NCBI RefSeq assembly: GCF_900129315.1
Contig: NZ_FQUS01000003.1
Span: 186,001 to 250,000 of the forward strand
DNA from: Fodinibius roseus
GTDB taxonomy: Bacteria; Bacteroidota; Rhodothermia; Balneolales; Balneolaceae
Direction: 5' to 3'
Length of the DNA stretch: 64,000 nt
In this document: positions 1-8,330 of the stretch, piece by piece
Layout: every line of letters begins with the position of its first letter
How positions within the stretch are numbered: position 1 is the first letter of the stretch
Notes under the pieces: generated by a model
The model's database searches: none
The model's input: the letters and a program-made list of their open reading frames with translations, nothing else
Told to the model about the DNA's origin: nothing
Made by a program: the position numbers and the translations under genes

Positions 1-2
1 GA

Positions 3-1238
3 AAGGGCCACATGTATGTGCCTTTTGGCGCTCCGAACAACGCATGCCAGGAGCCCAAGCGAACGCCGGGGATCCCCGGACTGGACCCCTGCCCGATACT
101 CGAGAATCACGGCGGAATTTGGCGGTTTGAAGATGACAAAAAGAATCAAAAGCAGGGAGACGGCGAACGCTTTGCCACAGGAGTGCGAAGCATCGTTGCG
201 ATGAGCTGGAACCCGGCTGATGACCATTTGTATCTTGTGATGCACGGCCGGGACGATTTGCACCGGTTGTTTCCGAATGAATTTTCTCCCTGGGAGAATG
301 CCGTGCTGCCCTCAGAGGAGTTCATGAGAGTCACCGAGGGATCTGATTTCGGCTGGCCCTATTGCTATTACGATCATATTCAGCAAAAGAAAGTATTGGC
401 CCCGGAGTACGGGGGAGACGGCGAAACGGTGGGACGGTGCCGTGAATATGATGATCCCATACTGGGATTTCCGGGTCACTTTGCACCTAATGACCTGCTT
501 TTTTACCAGGGCGATCAGTTTCCGGAGCATTACCGGAATGGAGCCTTTATCGCCTGGCATGGCTCCACGATTCGAAGTCCCTATCCCCAGGCGGGGTATT
601 TTATTGCTTTTGTGCCGTTCGAAAATGGAAAAATATCCGGGGAGTGGGAAGTGTTTGCCAATGGTTTTGCCGAAACAGACCCGATTATCAACACCAGCGA
701 TGCCGAACACCGTCCCTCGGGACTGGCCGTTGGCCCTGACGGTTCCCTGTATATTACGGAAGACCGAAACGGGCGGATCTGGAAAGTTAGCTTTACCGGG
801 GACAAAGCGGCGTTCGGGGAGGAGCAGCTGGCCCGGATGAGAGAGGAAAAGCAGACCGCAAGCAATATTCGCCGGCCTGATCCAGAAGAAGATAATTTAC
901 AAAAGGGGGAGATCGCGGGCGGGGAGCAGATATACCGAACCTATTGTGCCTCCTGTCACCAGCGTGATGGACAGGGGACGGACCGGTTTCCTCCGCTGGC
1001 TGGCACGGACTGGGTGACCGGCGACAAGAATCGACTGGTCGGGGTCATCCTGAACGGACTGGAAGGCAGTATCGAGGTCAAGGGACAGCAATACAATAAT
1101 GTGATGCCTCAGCACAGTTTTTTAAGCGATGAGGAGGTCGCTGAGGTGCTGACGTATATCCGGCAGAATTTTGATAATGACGCAAGTGCCGTTACCCCGG
1201 AAGAAGTGAACGATATTCGCCAGCGCATGCAGAACTAA
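3..1238 (+). CDS. PQQ-type sugar dehydrogenase fused to C-terminal cytochrome c (5'-partial)
   Basis: The frame is open from base 3 and the ATG at 12 is not a convincing start, so the gene begins outside the window. The first ~265 visible residues look like the C-terminal blades of a soluble glucose/sorbosone-dehydrogenase (GSDH) beta-propeller, with the blade phrases HRPSGLAVGPDGSLYITEDR and GRIWKVSF. The last ~110 residues are a class I cytochrome c domain: the heme motif CASCH lies near residue 312 (counting from the ATG at 12) and a likely axial Met is in NNVMPQHSFL. Family knowledge: such fusions oxidise aldoses or other polyols in the periplasm and pass electrons to the respiratory chain. 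The signal peptide cannot be seen. The SelA-like gene follows after 32 bp, suggesting one operon. The substrate is unknown. Confidence 0.85.
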   Translation, partial: KGHMYVPFGAPNNACQEPKRTPGIPGLDPCPILENHGGIWRFEDDKKNQKQGDGERFATGVRSIVAMSWNPADDHLYLVMHGRDDLHRLFPNEFSPWENAVLPSEEFMRVTEGSDFGWPYCYYDHIQQKKVLAPEYGGDGETVGRCREYDDPILGFPGHFAPNDLLFYQGDQFPEHYRNGAFIAWHGSTIRSPYPQAGYFIAFVPFENGKISGEWEVFANGFAETDPIINTSDAEHRPSGLAVGPDGSLYITEDRNGRIWKVSFTGDKAAFGEEQLARMREEKQTASNIRRPDPEEDNLQKGEIAGGEQIYRTYCASCHQRDGQGTDRFPPLAGTDWVTGDKNRLVGVILNGLEGSIEVKGQQYNNVMPQHSFLSDEEVAEVLTYIRQNFDNDASAVTPEEVNDIRQRMQN

Positions 1239-1270
1239 CGTCAAAATGTTAATGTAAAACCAAGATCGTT

Positions 1271-2512
1271 ATGATTAGCCGGAAAAAAATGTTGAAAATA
1301 CTGGCCGGATTTCCTCTCTTTGGTGGAATTGCGGCAGCTAAGATAGGAGATGCTGATGCTCAAACCGCCTCAACTTCGTCGGTTTCGGCGGTAGCTGAAA
1401 GGGACCTGTTTGAGGAGCTGGGCATTGAAACGCTGATAAACGGGAGGGGCACACTAACCTTTCTGTCCGGCTCGCTGATGCAGCCGGAGGTGGTGAAGGC
1501 CATCAAGTCTACCTCCGATGAGTTTGCCAACCTGTATGAAGTGCAGGATAAAGTAGGCCGGCGCATCGCCGAGTTGCTGAACTGTGAAGCAGCTATGGTC
1601 ACTTCCGGGGCTGCCGGAGCTCTCACCCTGGGTACGGCAGCGACGATTACCGGGACGGATGAAGAAAAGATTAAAAAGCTTCCCAACCTGCCGGGACCCC
1701 GGCGGGAAGTGATCATCCAGAAACGACACCGGTACAGTTATGATCACGCGGTTCGGAACACAGGCATCAGGATGGTTGAGGTAGAAAGCGCTGCGGAGAT
1801 GGAAGAGGCCATCAATGATCGGACGGTGATGTCCCTGTTCTTTAACGCGGCTGCCCAGTTTGGCGGATTCGAGCACAGCATAGGCCACGAGGAATTTGTA
1901 GCTATCAGCCGAAAGCACGACATCCCCTCCTTTATCGATGCGGCTGCGGACGTGCCCCCGCCGGAAAACTTATTCAAGTATATTGAGATCGGGTTTGACC
2001 TGGTTACGTTCTCCGGGGGCAAGGCGATTCGGGGACCGCAAAGTGCGGGGCTGCTGTACGGCCGGAACGATCTCATCGAAGCGGCCAAGCTGAACCATAA
2101 CCCGCATTCGAATTCCATAGGAAGGGGGATGAAGGTGAATAAAGAGGAGATCTTCGGCATGATGGTCGCCCTGGAATCCTACCTGGAGCGGGACCATGAA
2201 CAACAGTGGGAGGAATGGGTCGGATGGACCGAAACGATTGCAGAGGAAGCGGAAACTCTCCCATCCGTAAGCGGTGAACTCAAGGTGAATGAAGGACCGG
2301 CGAATCACTTTCCGGACTTGCAGTTAAGCTGGGATCAAAGCCAGGTCGGGATAAGTCCAGAAGAGGTCGTGAAGAAACTGAAAGAAGGAAAACCCAGAAT
2401 AGAGATATCATCGAACGATGAAGGTTTATATATTACGGTCGTAATGATGAAGCCGGAGCAGGTGGATATTGTGGCCCGGAGGATCCGGGAGGTCCTGGAG
2501 CAAGCCGTTTAA
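1271..2512 (+). CDS. Exported SelA/DgaE-like PLP-dependent enzyme (putative ammonia-lyase)
   Basis: This 413-residue protein belongs to the fold-type I PLP family that holds L-seryl-tRNA(Sec) selenium transferase and D-glucosaminate-6-phosphate ammonia-lyase. The likely Schiff-base lysine is K251 in FSGGKAIRGPQSAG; the preceding FIDAAADVPP supplies the usual Asp (D223), and the small-residue loop MVTSGAAGALTLG (109-121) fits phosphate binding. The first 30 residues form a signal with SRKKMLK before a hydrophobic stretch and an ADA-Q site, resembling a Tat signal with RK in place of RR. Relatives are normally cytoplasmic, so export is unusual. The neighbours are a lactonase, RidA and a deacetylase, which fits removal of ammonia from an amino sugar acid or amino acid. 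The exact reaction is inference. A selenocysteine role is unlikely because of the signal peptide and the context. Confidence 0.85.
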   Translation: MISRKKMLKILAGFPLFGGIAAAKIGDADAQTASTSSVSAVAERDLFEELGIETLINGRGTLTFLSGSLMQPEVVKAIKSTSDEFANLYEVQDKVGRRIAELLNCEAAMVTSGAAGALTLGTAATITGTDEEKIKKLPNLPGPRREVIIQKRHRYSYDHAVRNTGIRMVEVESAAEMEEAINDRTVMSLFFNAAAQFGGFEHSIGHEEFVAISRKHDIPSFIDAAADVPPPENLFKYIEIGFDLVTFSGGKAIRGPQSAGLLYGRNDLIEAAKLNHNPHSNSIGRGMKVNKEEIFGMMVALESYLERDHEQQWEEWVGWTETIAEEAETLPSVSGELKVNEGPANHFPDLQLSWDQSQVGISPEEVVKKLKEGKPRIEISSNDEGLYITVVMMKPEQVDIVARRIREVLEQAV

Positions 2513-2669
2513 AAAGCCGGCTCCTGTCTCCATGGAAGCCGGGAGCGGTAGAAGATCCTCTCCCCGTTGGGTGATTGATCCTGTTTACTGAGGGCCGTTT
2601 CCGCCCGCTTCTTACATAAGGTTTCAATCATGATTAAATGTCTTAGCTTACATTTACAATATTATTTTT

Positions 2670-3635
2670 ATGAGTAACAAGCAGATAAACAGATCGCATT
2701 CTCTCAGGATATGGGGTGCAGCGCTGCTGCCCGTCTTTTGTATCATCACTGTCGTGGCCGGCAGCGGGTGTGTTACCTCAAAACCGGCAGAACTGGAAAC
2801 CTATATATATACCGCTGAACATTTTACGGAACCCGGCAGCTTTACCTCCGGTGCCGAAGGTCCGGCCGTGGACGGTGATGGAAACCTGTATGCGGTTAAT
2901 TATGACCGGCAGCATACGATCGGCAAAGTGACGCCGGAGGGAGAAGCCGGTGTATTTGTGGAATTGTCCGACGGGAGTATCGGCAACGGGATCAGGTTCA
3001 ACAGCGAGGGGGAGATGCTGATCGCGGATTATGTGAATCACAATATCCTGAAGGTCGACATGGATAGCAAAGAGATTACTACCTATGCCCATGAACCGGA
3101 GATGAATCAGCCCAATGATATCGCTATCGGAGCAAATGACCTCCTGTACGCCAGTGACCCGAACTGGAGTGAGTCCACCGGCCAGCTGTGGCGTATTGAT
3201 CCCGACGGCACGACCACCCTCCTGGAAAAGAATATGGGTACCACCAACGGCATTGAAGTCAGCCCGGACGGGAAAACGCTGTACGTCAATGAGTCGGTAC
3301 AGCGAAAGGTATGGGCGTATGACTTGTCGGAGGAGGGAGCTATTAGCAATAAGCGTCTGTTGATTGAATTTTCTGACAACGGCATGGATGGCATGCGTTG
3401 CGATACCGCTGGTAATCTTTATATTACCCGTCATGGGAAAGGGACGGTCGTAAAGGTCTCCCCGGAGGGCGAAGTGCTCCTTGAAATACCAATGGTTGAG
3501 GGTAAAAATACCACGAACCTGGCATTCGGGGGACCGGAGGGCCGGACGGTGTACGTTACCGTTGCCGATGTTGGCAATATCCAGTCGTTCCGGGTCGAAC
3601 AGCCGGGACGAAGCTGGATGCTGAAAAACGACTGA
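2670..3635 (+). CDS. SMP-30/gluconolactonase-like beta-propeller lipoprotein
   Basis: The 321-residue protein has an N-terminal hydrophobic stretch ending in AGSGC (Cys34), so it is probably a lipoprotein, although the lipobox is not ideal. The rest is a six-bladed propeller of the SMP-30/gluconolactonase/LRE type: repeated phrases such as PAVDGDGNLYAVNY, PNDIAIGANDLLYASD, TNGIEVSPDGKTLYVNES and MRCDTAGNLYITRHG carry the metal-ligand Asn/Asp positions seen in this family. Members hydrolyse sugar lactones, so the enzyme could open the lactone released by the upstream dehydrogenase. It sits 157 bp after the SelA-like gene and 60 bp before the RidA gene, in the same direction. Substrate assignment is inference from context. 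Confidence 0.85.
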   Translation: MSNKQINRSHSLRIWGAALLPVFCIITVVAGSGCVTSKPAELETYIYTAEHFTEPGSFTSGAEGPAVDGDGNLYAVNYDRQHTIGKVTPEGEAGVFVELSDGSIGNGIRFNSEGEMLIADYVNHNILKVDMDSKEITTYAHEPEMNQPNDIAIGANDLLYASDPNWSESTGQLWRIDPDGTTTLLEKNMGTTNGIEVSPDGKTLYVNESVQRKVWAYDLSEEGAISNKRLLIEFSDNGMDGMRCDTAGNLYITRHGKGTVVKVSPEGEVLLEIPMVEGKNTTNLAFGGPEGRTVYVTVADVGNIQSFRVEQPGRSWMLKND

Positions 3636-3695
3636 TATAACTATTATATATACAAACGAACCTTTAACTTACATTAACTACTAAATTATAGACTT

Positions 3696-4190
3696 ATGGA
3701 TTTTTCAAATGAAAACCAATCGCGACGCTCCATCATTAAATCACTGTTTGCGGGACTGCTGACCGGCGTGGCCGGCATGTTCGGCGTGGCCCAGGCTGCG
3801 CCGTCGGATAAAAAAGACCGTTCGATCAAGCGCATGCCTGCCTCGGGTGCCGGGGGACAGGAGGTCCCGCTCTTTTCGGGATCGGTGACCCACGACGGAC
3901 TCGTATACATTGCGGGGAAAGGATACCACGAAGAGGGAGATATCACCAAGCATACGACCGAGGTGCTTAACTCGCTGGAGGAAGAGCTGGAAAAGGCGGG
4001 ATCATCGATGGACCGCGTGCTGAAAGTAAATGTCTATTTGGCTGACCTCGACGACTATGACGAGATGAACGACGCCTACCGGGGACGTTTTGGGGATAAT
4101 CCTCCCGTGCGTACGACCGTTGCGACCTACGGCGGGGTTCCGGGCGACTCGCTGGTGGAAATCGATTGTATCGCGGCTTTAAATGAGTAA
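3696..4190 (+). CDS. Tat-exported RidA/YjgF/YER057c/UK114 family protein
   Basis: The protein has 164 residues; the RidA domain covers ~45-164 and the leader is extra. The leader carries SRRSIIK followed by a hydrophobic helix and AQA-A, a good twin-arginine signal. The RidA core is intact, including an Arg (R139 in PVRTTVATYGG) and a Glu (E155 in LVEIDCIAAL) at the positions that bind and activate the imine substrate in RidA. Family knowledge: RidA hydrolyses enamine/imine intermediates, such as 2-aminoacrylate, made by PLP enzymes. Standing between the exported PLP enzyme and the exported deacetylase, it plausibly speeds hydrolysis of the imine released by that PLP enzyme outside the cytoplasm. 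Most RidA proteins are cytoplasmic, so the signal is notable. Confidence 0.9.
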   Translation: MDFSNENQSRRSIIKSLFAGLLTGVAGMFGVAQAAPSDKKDRSIKRMPASGAGGQEVPLFSGSVTHDGLVYIAGKGYHEEGDITKHTTEVLNSLEEELEKAGSSMDRVLKVNVYLADLDDYDEMNDAYRGRFGDNPPVRTTVATYGGVPGDSLVEIDCIAALNE

Positions 4191-4208
4191 TGGTCCCTTT
4201 ATTACGTG

Positions 4209-4233
4209 AGGCCCGGCTATACAGGCCTTTTTC
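4209..4233 (+). terminator. Possible weak intrinsic terminator after the RidA gene
   Basis: AGGCC at 4209-4213 pairs with GGCCT at 4224-4228 around a 10-nt loop, and the right arm runs straight into a short T-rich tract (TTTTTCT). The stem is only 5 bp, so it may only attenuate read-through to the amidohydrolase gene. Confidence 0.4.
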
Positions 4234-4296
4234 TCTGGTACTCTTGCAGAGCATATGACACACGAACTCTCTATAACTCTTAACCAATGATCAGTG

Positions 4297-5622
4297 ATGG
4301 CAACAATAAAAACCGCGGTATGTGACCGTTGCACGGGGACCCGCAACACCGGCTTCGCGGCAATCACCAGAATTGCGCTGCTGGGATGGATGCTGCTTGC
4401 TTTCAGTTCCGTCCTACAGGCCCAGTCCTACGATTTGCTGCTGAAAGGCGGACATGTGATCGACCCCAAAAATAACATCGACGAGCCGATGGACGTGGGC
4501 ATCAGCGACGGGAAGATCGTGGAAGTGTCCGCTTCCCTGTCCCCGGCAGAAGCCGAAACCGTGGTTGACGCGTCCGGGCTGTACGTCACCCCGGGGCTGA
4601 TCGACCTCCACGGGCACCATTACCACGGCACCGAGCCGGATGCGTACCTGAGCAACAGCTTTACGGCTCTTCCCCCCGACGGCTTTACCTTCCGGGCCGG
4701 GGTCACGACCACCGTGGATGTGGGAGGCGCGGGCTGGCGGAACTTCGATCATTTCAAAGAGCAGGTCATCGACCGCTCCCGGACCCGCGTGCTGGCGTTC
4801 CTGAATATTATCGGCAGCGGCATGAAGGGGGGCGTTATTGAGCAAAATAACGACGATATGGACCCGAAGATGACGGCCCTGGTGGCCCGGCAGCACCCGG
4901 AGGTGGTGGGGGTTAAAATTGCCCACTACCGTGGTCATGAGTGGGGGCCCTACGAGCAGGCAGTGGAGGCCGGCGAGCGTGCCGGCGTGCCGGTGATGGT
5001 GGACTTCGGCAGTGCGTCCCCTCCGCTGTCGCTGGAGAAGCTGCTGCTGGAGGTATTGCGTCCCGGCGATATTTATACGCACATGTACGGCGGCAGCGTC
5101 GATCCCGATGGAGCCCGCCAGGCGGTGATTGACGAGGACAAGGAGCTCCGGGAGGGCATGCTGGAAGCCCGGGACCGGGGCATAGTGTTTGACGTGGGCC
5201 ACGGCGGGGGCAGCTTTTTCTACCCCGTAGCCATTCCGGCCTTCGAGCAGGGACTGCGTCCCACGACCATCAGCACGGACCTGCATACGGGGAGCATGAA
5301 CGACGGGATGAAGAACATGCTGAATGTGGTCTCGAAGATGATGGATATGGGCATGTCGCTGGGAGAAGTAATTGAGGCCTCCACGTGGACCCCGGCGCAG
5401 GTCATCGGCCGCGAGGATCTGGGTCACCTGAGCGAGGGGGCGGTGGCCGACGTGGCCGTCTTCGGTATGCGGGAGGGGGACTTTGGCTTTGTCGACTCGC
5501 GAGGTAACCTGAAGCCGGGGGCCGACAGAAAACTGGAGACGGAACTGACGATACGGGAGGGGGAAGTCGTCTACGATCTCAACGGGCTGGCGGCTTCGCC
5601 CTGGGATGAAGAGGAAGAGTGA
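4297..5622 (+). CDS. Exported COG3964-type amidohydrolase/deacetylase
   Basis: This metal-dependent hydrolase of the amidohydrolase superfamily has 441 residues from the ATG at 4297; a GTG lies one codon upstream. The leader ends in SSVLQAQ, a Sec-type signal with a long polar n-region. The metal site is visible: HGH in GLIDLHGHHYHG (His105/His107), a candidate carboxylated Lys in GVKIAHYRG (Lys207), His in IYTHMYGG (His262) and Asp in TTISTDLHTG (Asp328). Relatives are often annotated as dihydroorotase or D-aminoacylase, and COG3964 members are commonly found beside SelA/DgaE-like enzymes, as here. Known members cleave acetyl esters or N-acyl groups from small acids. Here it is expected to deacylate the periplasmic substrate before the PLP step. 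The substrate is inference. Confidence 0.88.
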   Translation: MATIKTAVCDRCTGTRNTGFAAITRIALLGWMLLAFSSVLQAQSYDLLLKGGHVIDPKNNIDEPMDVGISDGKIVEVSASLSPAEAETVVDASGLYVTPGLIDLHGHHYHGTEPDAYLSNSFTALPPDGFTFRAGVTTTVDVGGAGWRNFDHFKEQVIDRSRTRVLAFLNIIGSGMKGGVIEQNNDDMDPKMTALVARQHPEVVGVKIAHYRGHEWGPYEQAVEAGERAGVPVMVDFGSASPPLSLEKLLLEVLRPGDIYTHMYGGSVDPDGARQAVIDEDKELREGMLEARDRGIVFDVGHGGGSFFYPVAIPAFEQGLRPTTISTDLHTGSMNDGMKNMLNVVSKMMDMGMSLGEVIEASTWTPAQVIGREDLGHLSEGAVADVAVFGMREGDFGFVDSRGNLKPGADRKLETELTIREGEVVYDLNGLAASPWDEEEE

Positions 5623-5636
5623 CAGGGGATCTTTTT

Positions 5637-5652
5637 GAAATCCATGGATTTC
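5637..5652. repeat. Perfect 16-bp palindrome
   Basis: GAAATCCATGGATTTC lies 15 bp after the stop of the amidohydrolase gene. It could be a protein-binding site or chance. The rest of the 238-bp gap before the RraA-like gene shows nothing I recognise. Confidence 0.35.
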
Positions 5653-5860
5653 AGTCGCCCGGTACGCCGGTCAACCTTTTTCCGGGGTCTACGGTGAGAG
5701 GTCCTTTGGATCCTGGCCGGGCATCATCGGCTTATTATCCTGAATAAAGACATACAGGCAGAAGGAACAATCCCATGGTAAGTAATTAAGCTTTTTTATA
5801 GTACGATTTGGTTACAAGACCCATTAGAATCAGAACATAGTAATAAAAGAACATTGTTTT

Positions 5861-6811
5861 ATGAAGATACGCGTGTTGATATGTACCTTAGTCATGCCGC
5901 TGCTGCTGGTCACAGCGGCCGTGGCACAGTCGCCGGCTGATGACCATTTGGTCGCCCCGAAAGAGGAGATCCTGTTTTACACCTCGGAGTGGGAGGGGGA
6001 TCGGATGCCGGACGGGCGCCCCGACGTCTCCGATGCCCTGCTGGAACGGCTGAAACAGATCAGGCTGGAGGATGCCTGGCAGTACCTGTATGAACAGGGC
6101 TATAACAACCAGTATGAAGGCGGCTGGAAGAAACTCCATCCCGACCGTCCCATCGTGGGACAGGTGCTCACGGCCCAGTATATGCCCAAGCGACCGGATA
6201 TTATGCAGCGCCTGGAGCGCGAGGGGACCGAGGCCGGGCATGTGGGGCCGATGAATACCTGGCCGATTGATATGCTCCGGGAGGGAGATGTCTACCTGGC
6301 TGACTCTTATGGGAAGATTGCCCAGGGGACCCTGATTGGGAGTAATCTGGGTAATTCTATTTTTGACAATTCAGGCAACGGCGTCATTTTCAACGGCTCG
6401 CTCCGGGATGGGGAGGACCTGGAAAAGCTGGAGGGGTTCAATGCGTTTGTCCGCGACTGGCACCCGTCTTTTCTTGAAGAAACCATGCTCACCGGGATCA
6501 ACGTGCCGATCCGAATCGGCGAGGTGAGCGTCATGCCGGGGGACGTGGTGCTTGCCAAAAAGAGAGGCATTGTCTTTATCCCGCCCCACCTGCTGGAAGG
6601 CATGGTCATTACCGCAGAGATTGTGAAACTGCGGGATGAGTTTGCCCAGCAGCGCATGGAGGCCGGGGTGTATACCGCGGGACAAATTGATACGGAGTGG
6701 ACCGATCAGATCGAGGAGGATTTTCTGGGATGGCTCAGGGAAAACCGCATCGATCAGCTGCCCGTCTCGATCGAAAAAATGAAGCAGTACCTTCAGCAGC
6801 GCACGTGGTGA
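5861..6811 (+). CDS. Exported RraA-like / oxoacid aldolase-fold protein
   Basis: The 316-residue protein has a clear Sec signal (MKIRVLIC... ending AAVAQ-S). The RraA-like domain runs from about residue 95 to 260: GDVYLADS, GVIFNGSLRDGEDL and GDVVLAKKRGIVFIPPHLLEG are typical. RraA-like class II aldolases use a D-X20-R-D-X2-4-E/D signature. Here the R-D-X2-D part is kept (R182, D183, D186), but the residue 21 positions before the Arg is Ser161, not Asp. Activity as a 4-hydroxy-2-oxoacid aldolase or decarboxylase is therefore uncertain. E. coli RraA itself only binds RNase E, but a periplasmic protein cannot have that role. Context suggests it acts on the oxoacid made by the cluster. Annotation as a dimethylmenaquinone methyltransferase, common for such proteins, is not supported. 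Confidence 0.82.
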   Translation: MKIRVLICTLVMPLLLVTAAVAQSPADDHLVAPKEEILFYTSEWEGDRMPDGRPDVSDALLERLKQIRLEDAWQYLYEQGYNNQYEGGWKKLHPDRPIVGQVLTAQYMPKRPDIMQRLEREGTEAGHVGPMNTWPIDMLREGDVYLADSYGKIAQGTLIGSNLGNSIFDNSGNGVIFNGSLRDGEDLEKLEGFNAFVRDWHPSFLEETMLTGINVPIRIGEVSVMPGDVVLAKKRGIVFIPPHLLEGMVITAEIVKLRDEFAQQRMEAGVYTAGQIDTEWTDQIEEDFLGWLRENRIDQLPVSIEKMKQYLQQRTW

Positions 6812-6828
6812 CAACATAACCGGGGGTT

Positions 6829-6954
6829 CTTGCAAAACCGGGAACTTTGATCAATATCAACCCCTGATCGAACTTAACCCCCAGTATAAGAGGTAGGGGA
6901 GGATTTTGAATTCGCGAAAATTCGGAGGCCGGCCCCAAAAACGGTTTTTCAGAG
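6829..6954 (+). repeat. Dispersed palindromic intergenic repeat, copy A
   Basis: The copy begins TTGCAAAACCG and ends ACGGTTTTTCAGAG. The middle has AATATCAACCCCTGATCGAA and GGATTTTGAATTCGCGAAAA, which recur in the copies at 11822, 19018, 28641 and 46497. It lies between the RraA-like gene and the BASS transporter gene. Confidence 0.7.
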
Positions 6955-7002
6955 ACCGCTAACCCCAAGCCGAAATCCAACAATTTAAAAAACAACGCTA
7001 CG

Positions 7003-8157
7003 ATGAAGAAATTATACCAGGCATTGTTATATGTAAGCATGGGCTGCGTGGTGCTCCTGACGGGGCTGTGGGTGGCGGGCTACGGTCCCGCTGTATTGGG
7101 TCCGGTCACCATTGCTATGTTCGCCACGCTGGCCCTGGGCGTGCGGTCCACAGACACGCTCTTCAAGTCGTTTTCCTTTTCGATCTGGATTTTTGCGGCG
7201 GTGTCGCTGGCGATGTTTTACCCCGGGCTGATTACCGAAGTGGGCGGCTTTGAGACCAGCCGGCTGATTGTTCCGCTGATCCAGCTCATTATGTTCGGAA
7301 TGGGCACGCAGCTGAGTCTGAGCGATTTCGCAGGCGTGCTGAAACGGCCCCGCGGTGTCCTGATCGGGATGGCCTGCCAGTTCACGATCATGCCATTAGT
7401 GGGCATCAGCCTGGCGCTGAGCTTCGGCTTTCCGGCGGAGATCGCCGCGGGCGTGGTACTGATCGGCTCGTGCCCGGGCGGGGTGGCCTCCAACGTGATG
7501 GCCTTTATTGCGGAGGCGGACCTGGCACTGTCGATTACGCTGACGGCGGCCGCAACGATGGTCTCCCCCTTTGTAACACCGCTGTTGATGCAGCTGCTGG
7601 CCGGGCAGTTTGTGCCCATCGACGCGGTGGGGATGATGCTGAGTATCCTGAATATGATTATCCTGCCGATTGTACTGGGACTGGCGTTTAATCACTTCCT
7701 GCACGGGAAGGCCCGGTGGCTGGACGATATTATGCCGGTGGTGTCGATGGTGGGGATCGCCGTGATTATTGCGGTGATCACCGCGGCGGGACGCGATTCG
7801 CTGGTGTCGATCGGCCTGCTGCTGGTTGGCGCGGCCATTCTACACAACGCGGCCGGCTACCTGCTGGGCTACTGGGGGGGACGCCTGTTCGGGATGGACG
7901 AGCAGGAGTGCCGGACGATCGCCCTCGAAGTGGGCATGCAAAACGGGGGCATGGCCTCGGGACTGGCTGCGGAGATGGGCAAGATTGCGACCGTGGGACT
8001 GGCACCGGCGGTGTTTGGCCCGTGGATGAATATCTCCGGCTCCACGCTGGCCAACTGGTGGCGAAGGAAAGCGCTGAGTGAGGAGGAGGGCGAAGCTGCA
8101 ACAGCGGCTACGGGGTCTTCTGAAGAAGAACTGCAGGCCTTTTCGGATTCCAAGTAG
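7003..8157 (+). CDS. Bile acid:sodium symporter (BASS) family transporter
   Basis: This is a 384-residue inner-membrane protein with about nine to ten hydrophobic segments. Two family signatures are present: GSCPGGVASNVM (near 160) and ALEVGMQNGGMASGLA (near 310), which correspond to the crossed helices with the sodium sites. Family members import bile acids, but also pyruvate and other oxoacids (plant BASS2) or pantothenate. The C-terminal ~35 residues are acidic and soluble. As the last gene of the exported-enzyme cluster it is the natural candidate for taking the product into the cytoplasm. A 190-bp gap holding repeat copy A separates it from the RraA-like gene, so it may have its own promoter. 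The substrate is inference. Confidence 0.88.
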   Translation: MKKLYQALLYVSMGCVVLLTGLWVAGYGPAVLGPVTIAMFATLALGVRSTDTLFKSFSFSIWIFAAVSLAMFYPGLITEVGGFETSRLIVPLIQLIMFGMGTQLSLSDFAGVLKRPRGVLIGMACQFTIMPLVGISLALSFGFPAEIAAGVVLIGSCPGGVASNVMAFIAEADLALSITLTAAATMVSPFVTPLLMQLLAGQFVPIDAVGMMLSILNMIILPIVLGLAFNHFLHGKARWLDDIMPVVSMVGIAVIIAVITAAGRDSLVSIGLLLVGAAILHNAAGYLLGYWGGRLFGMDEQECRTIALEVGMQNGGMASGLAAEMGKIATVGLAPAVFGPWMNISGSTLANWWRRKALSEEEGEAATAATGSSEEELQAFSDSK

Positions 8158-8203
8158 GATATCGATATTATTTTAACCCTGATTATTACAGCCTGATCGT
8201 GAT

Positions 8204-8241
8204 CCGCAGGCAATGGTTTCGTTGTCGGGTATTGCCTGCGG
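8204..8241. terminator. Hairpin between convergent genes (likely bidirectional terminator)
   Basis: CCGCAGGCAAT at 8204-8214 pairs perfectly with ATTGCCTGCGG at 8231-8241 around a 16-nt loop. It lies between the convergent transporter and FG-GAP genes. No T-tract follows, so termination may be weak or factor-aided. Confidence 0.55.
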
Positions 8242-8330
8242 GTGGGGTTGGATGCCCGTCCAGTCTACATAATATTAGAGTAGGGTTGAAGGTTGGATCA
8301 GATATGAAGGTATCAAAGGTGGGATAAGAG

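Noticed and set aside
4414-5427. 337-codon antisense frame in the amidohydrolase gene
   Set aside because: Shadow of a GC-rich coding sequence; the + strand frame has a signal and a full metal site.
5861-6811. Demethylmenaquinone methyltransferase
   Set aside because: This is a known misannotation of RraA-like proteins; no SAM-binding motif is seen and the protein has a signal peptide.
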